Shown in pieces: positions 63,969 to 64,000 of a stretch of 64,000 nucleotides of DNA. The stretch is from positions 113,027,008 through 113,091,007 of the forward strand of contig NC_067285.1 of NCBI RefSeq assembly GCF_020740795.1. Reading direction: 5' to 3'. Both the position numbers and the translations under genes were made by a program. Position 1 is the stretch's first letter. Each line of letters starts with the position of its first letter. The notes under the pieces are model-generated. The model was not told where the DNA came from and did no database searches. It was given only the letters and a program-made list of their open reading frames with translations. Source of the DNA: Apus apus. Taxonomy: Eukaryota > Chordata > Aves > Apodiformes > Apodidae.

Positions 63969-64000
63969 CTGTGTTCCATATAGCAACTCAGGGGCTCCAC
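63969..64000 (-). CDS. DNAAF9: Possible partial DNAAF9 exon at the window edge
   Basis: The minus strand from the window end reads into a donor CACAG|GTATAC at 63968. The two open frames give GAPELLYGTQ (phase 0) or VEPLSCYMEH (phase 2). Neither fits the entry phase of the segment at 63444, so if real, another exon lies between. Confidence 0.25.

Overview
The window looks like nuclear DNA of a bird. The evidence is pervasive CR1 non-LTR retrotransposon tails (the 3' end signature 'GGTTGGACTAGATGATCTTT ... ATTCTATGATTCTATGA' in both orientations), intron-split vertebrate genes, and no bacterial-style coding or operons. I count about 35 CR1 fragments covering roughly one sixth of the sequence. 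That density is high for a bird and would fit a CR1-rich lineage such as woodpeckers and relatives, but this is inference only.

Left half (about 3.4-21.6 kb, + strand): a complete gene for a kyphoscoliosis-peptidase (KY)-like protein. I rebuilt six coding exons whose splice phases all agree (6938-7576, 11081-11198, 11930-12047, 12438-12629, 14570-14760, 20250-21568). Together they encode 858 residues: a basic Ser/Lys-rich N-terminus, a transglutaminase-like domain with an intact Cys280/His323/Asp338 triad, and a C-terminal series of KY-type Ig-like modules in one large exon. A TATA box at 3426 with an E-box and a MEF2-like site upstream, followed by a canonical splice donor at 3500, suggests a muscle-type promoter and a short non-coding first exon. 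The protein seems too diverged to be KY itself, so I call it a paralogue.

Middle (21.6-41.1 kb): intergenic DNA, rich in CR1, with no gene I can support.

Right half (41.1-64.0 kb, - strand): the 3' end of a second gene, convergent with the first. Nine phase-consistent exons between 61964 and 46268 encode a 305-residue C-terminus that I recognise as DNAAF9 (C20orf194/Shulin, outer dynein arm packaging and ciliary targeting), including its CobW-C-like domain. Two further upstream exons are tentative, and the gene continues past the window end. One intron uses a GC-AG splice pair. The apparent 3' UTR is about 5.1 kb, free of CR1, and holds a 71-bp minisatellite of about 15.4 copies in which most units carry a GTTCCC/GGGAAC hairpin.

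The two genes share no obvious pathway (muscle cytoskeleton versus cilia) and look like chance neighbours. I found no previously undescribed multi-gene system. The most unusual structures are the hairpin minisatellite in the DNAAF9 3' UTR, a perfect 32-bp palindrome beside a G8/C8 hairpin in the last KY-like intron, and a pair of long overlapping open frames at 15.1-16.4 kb.
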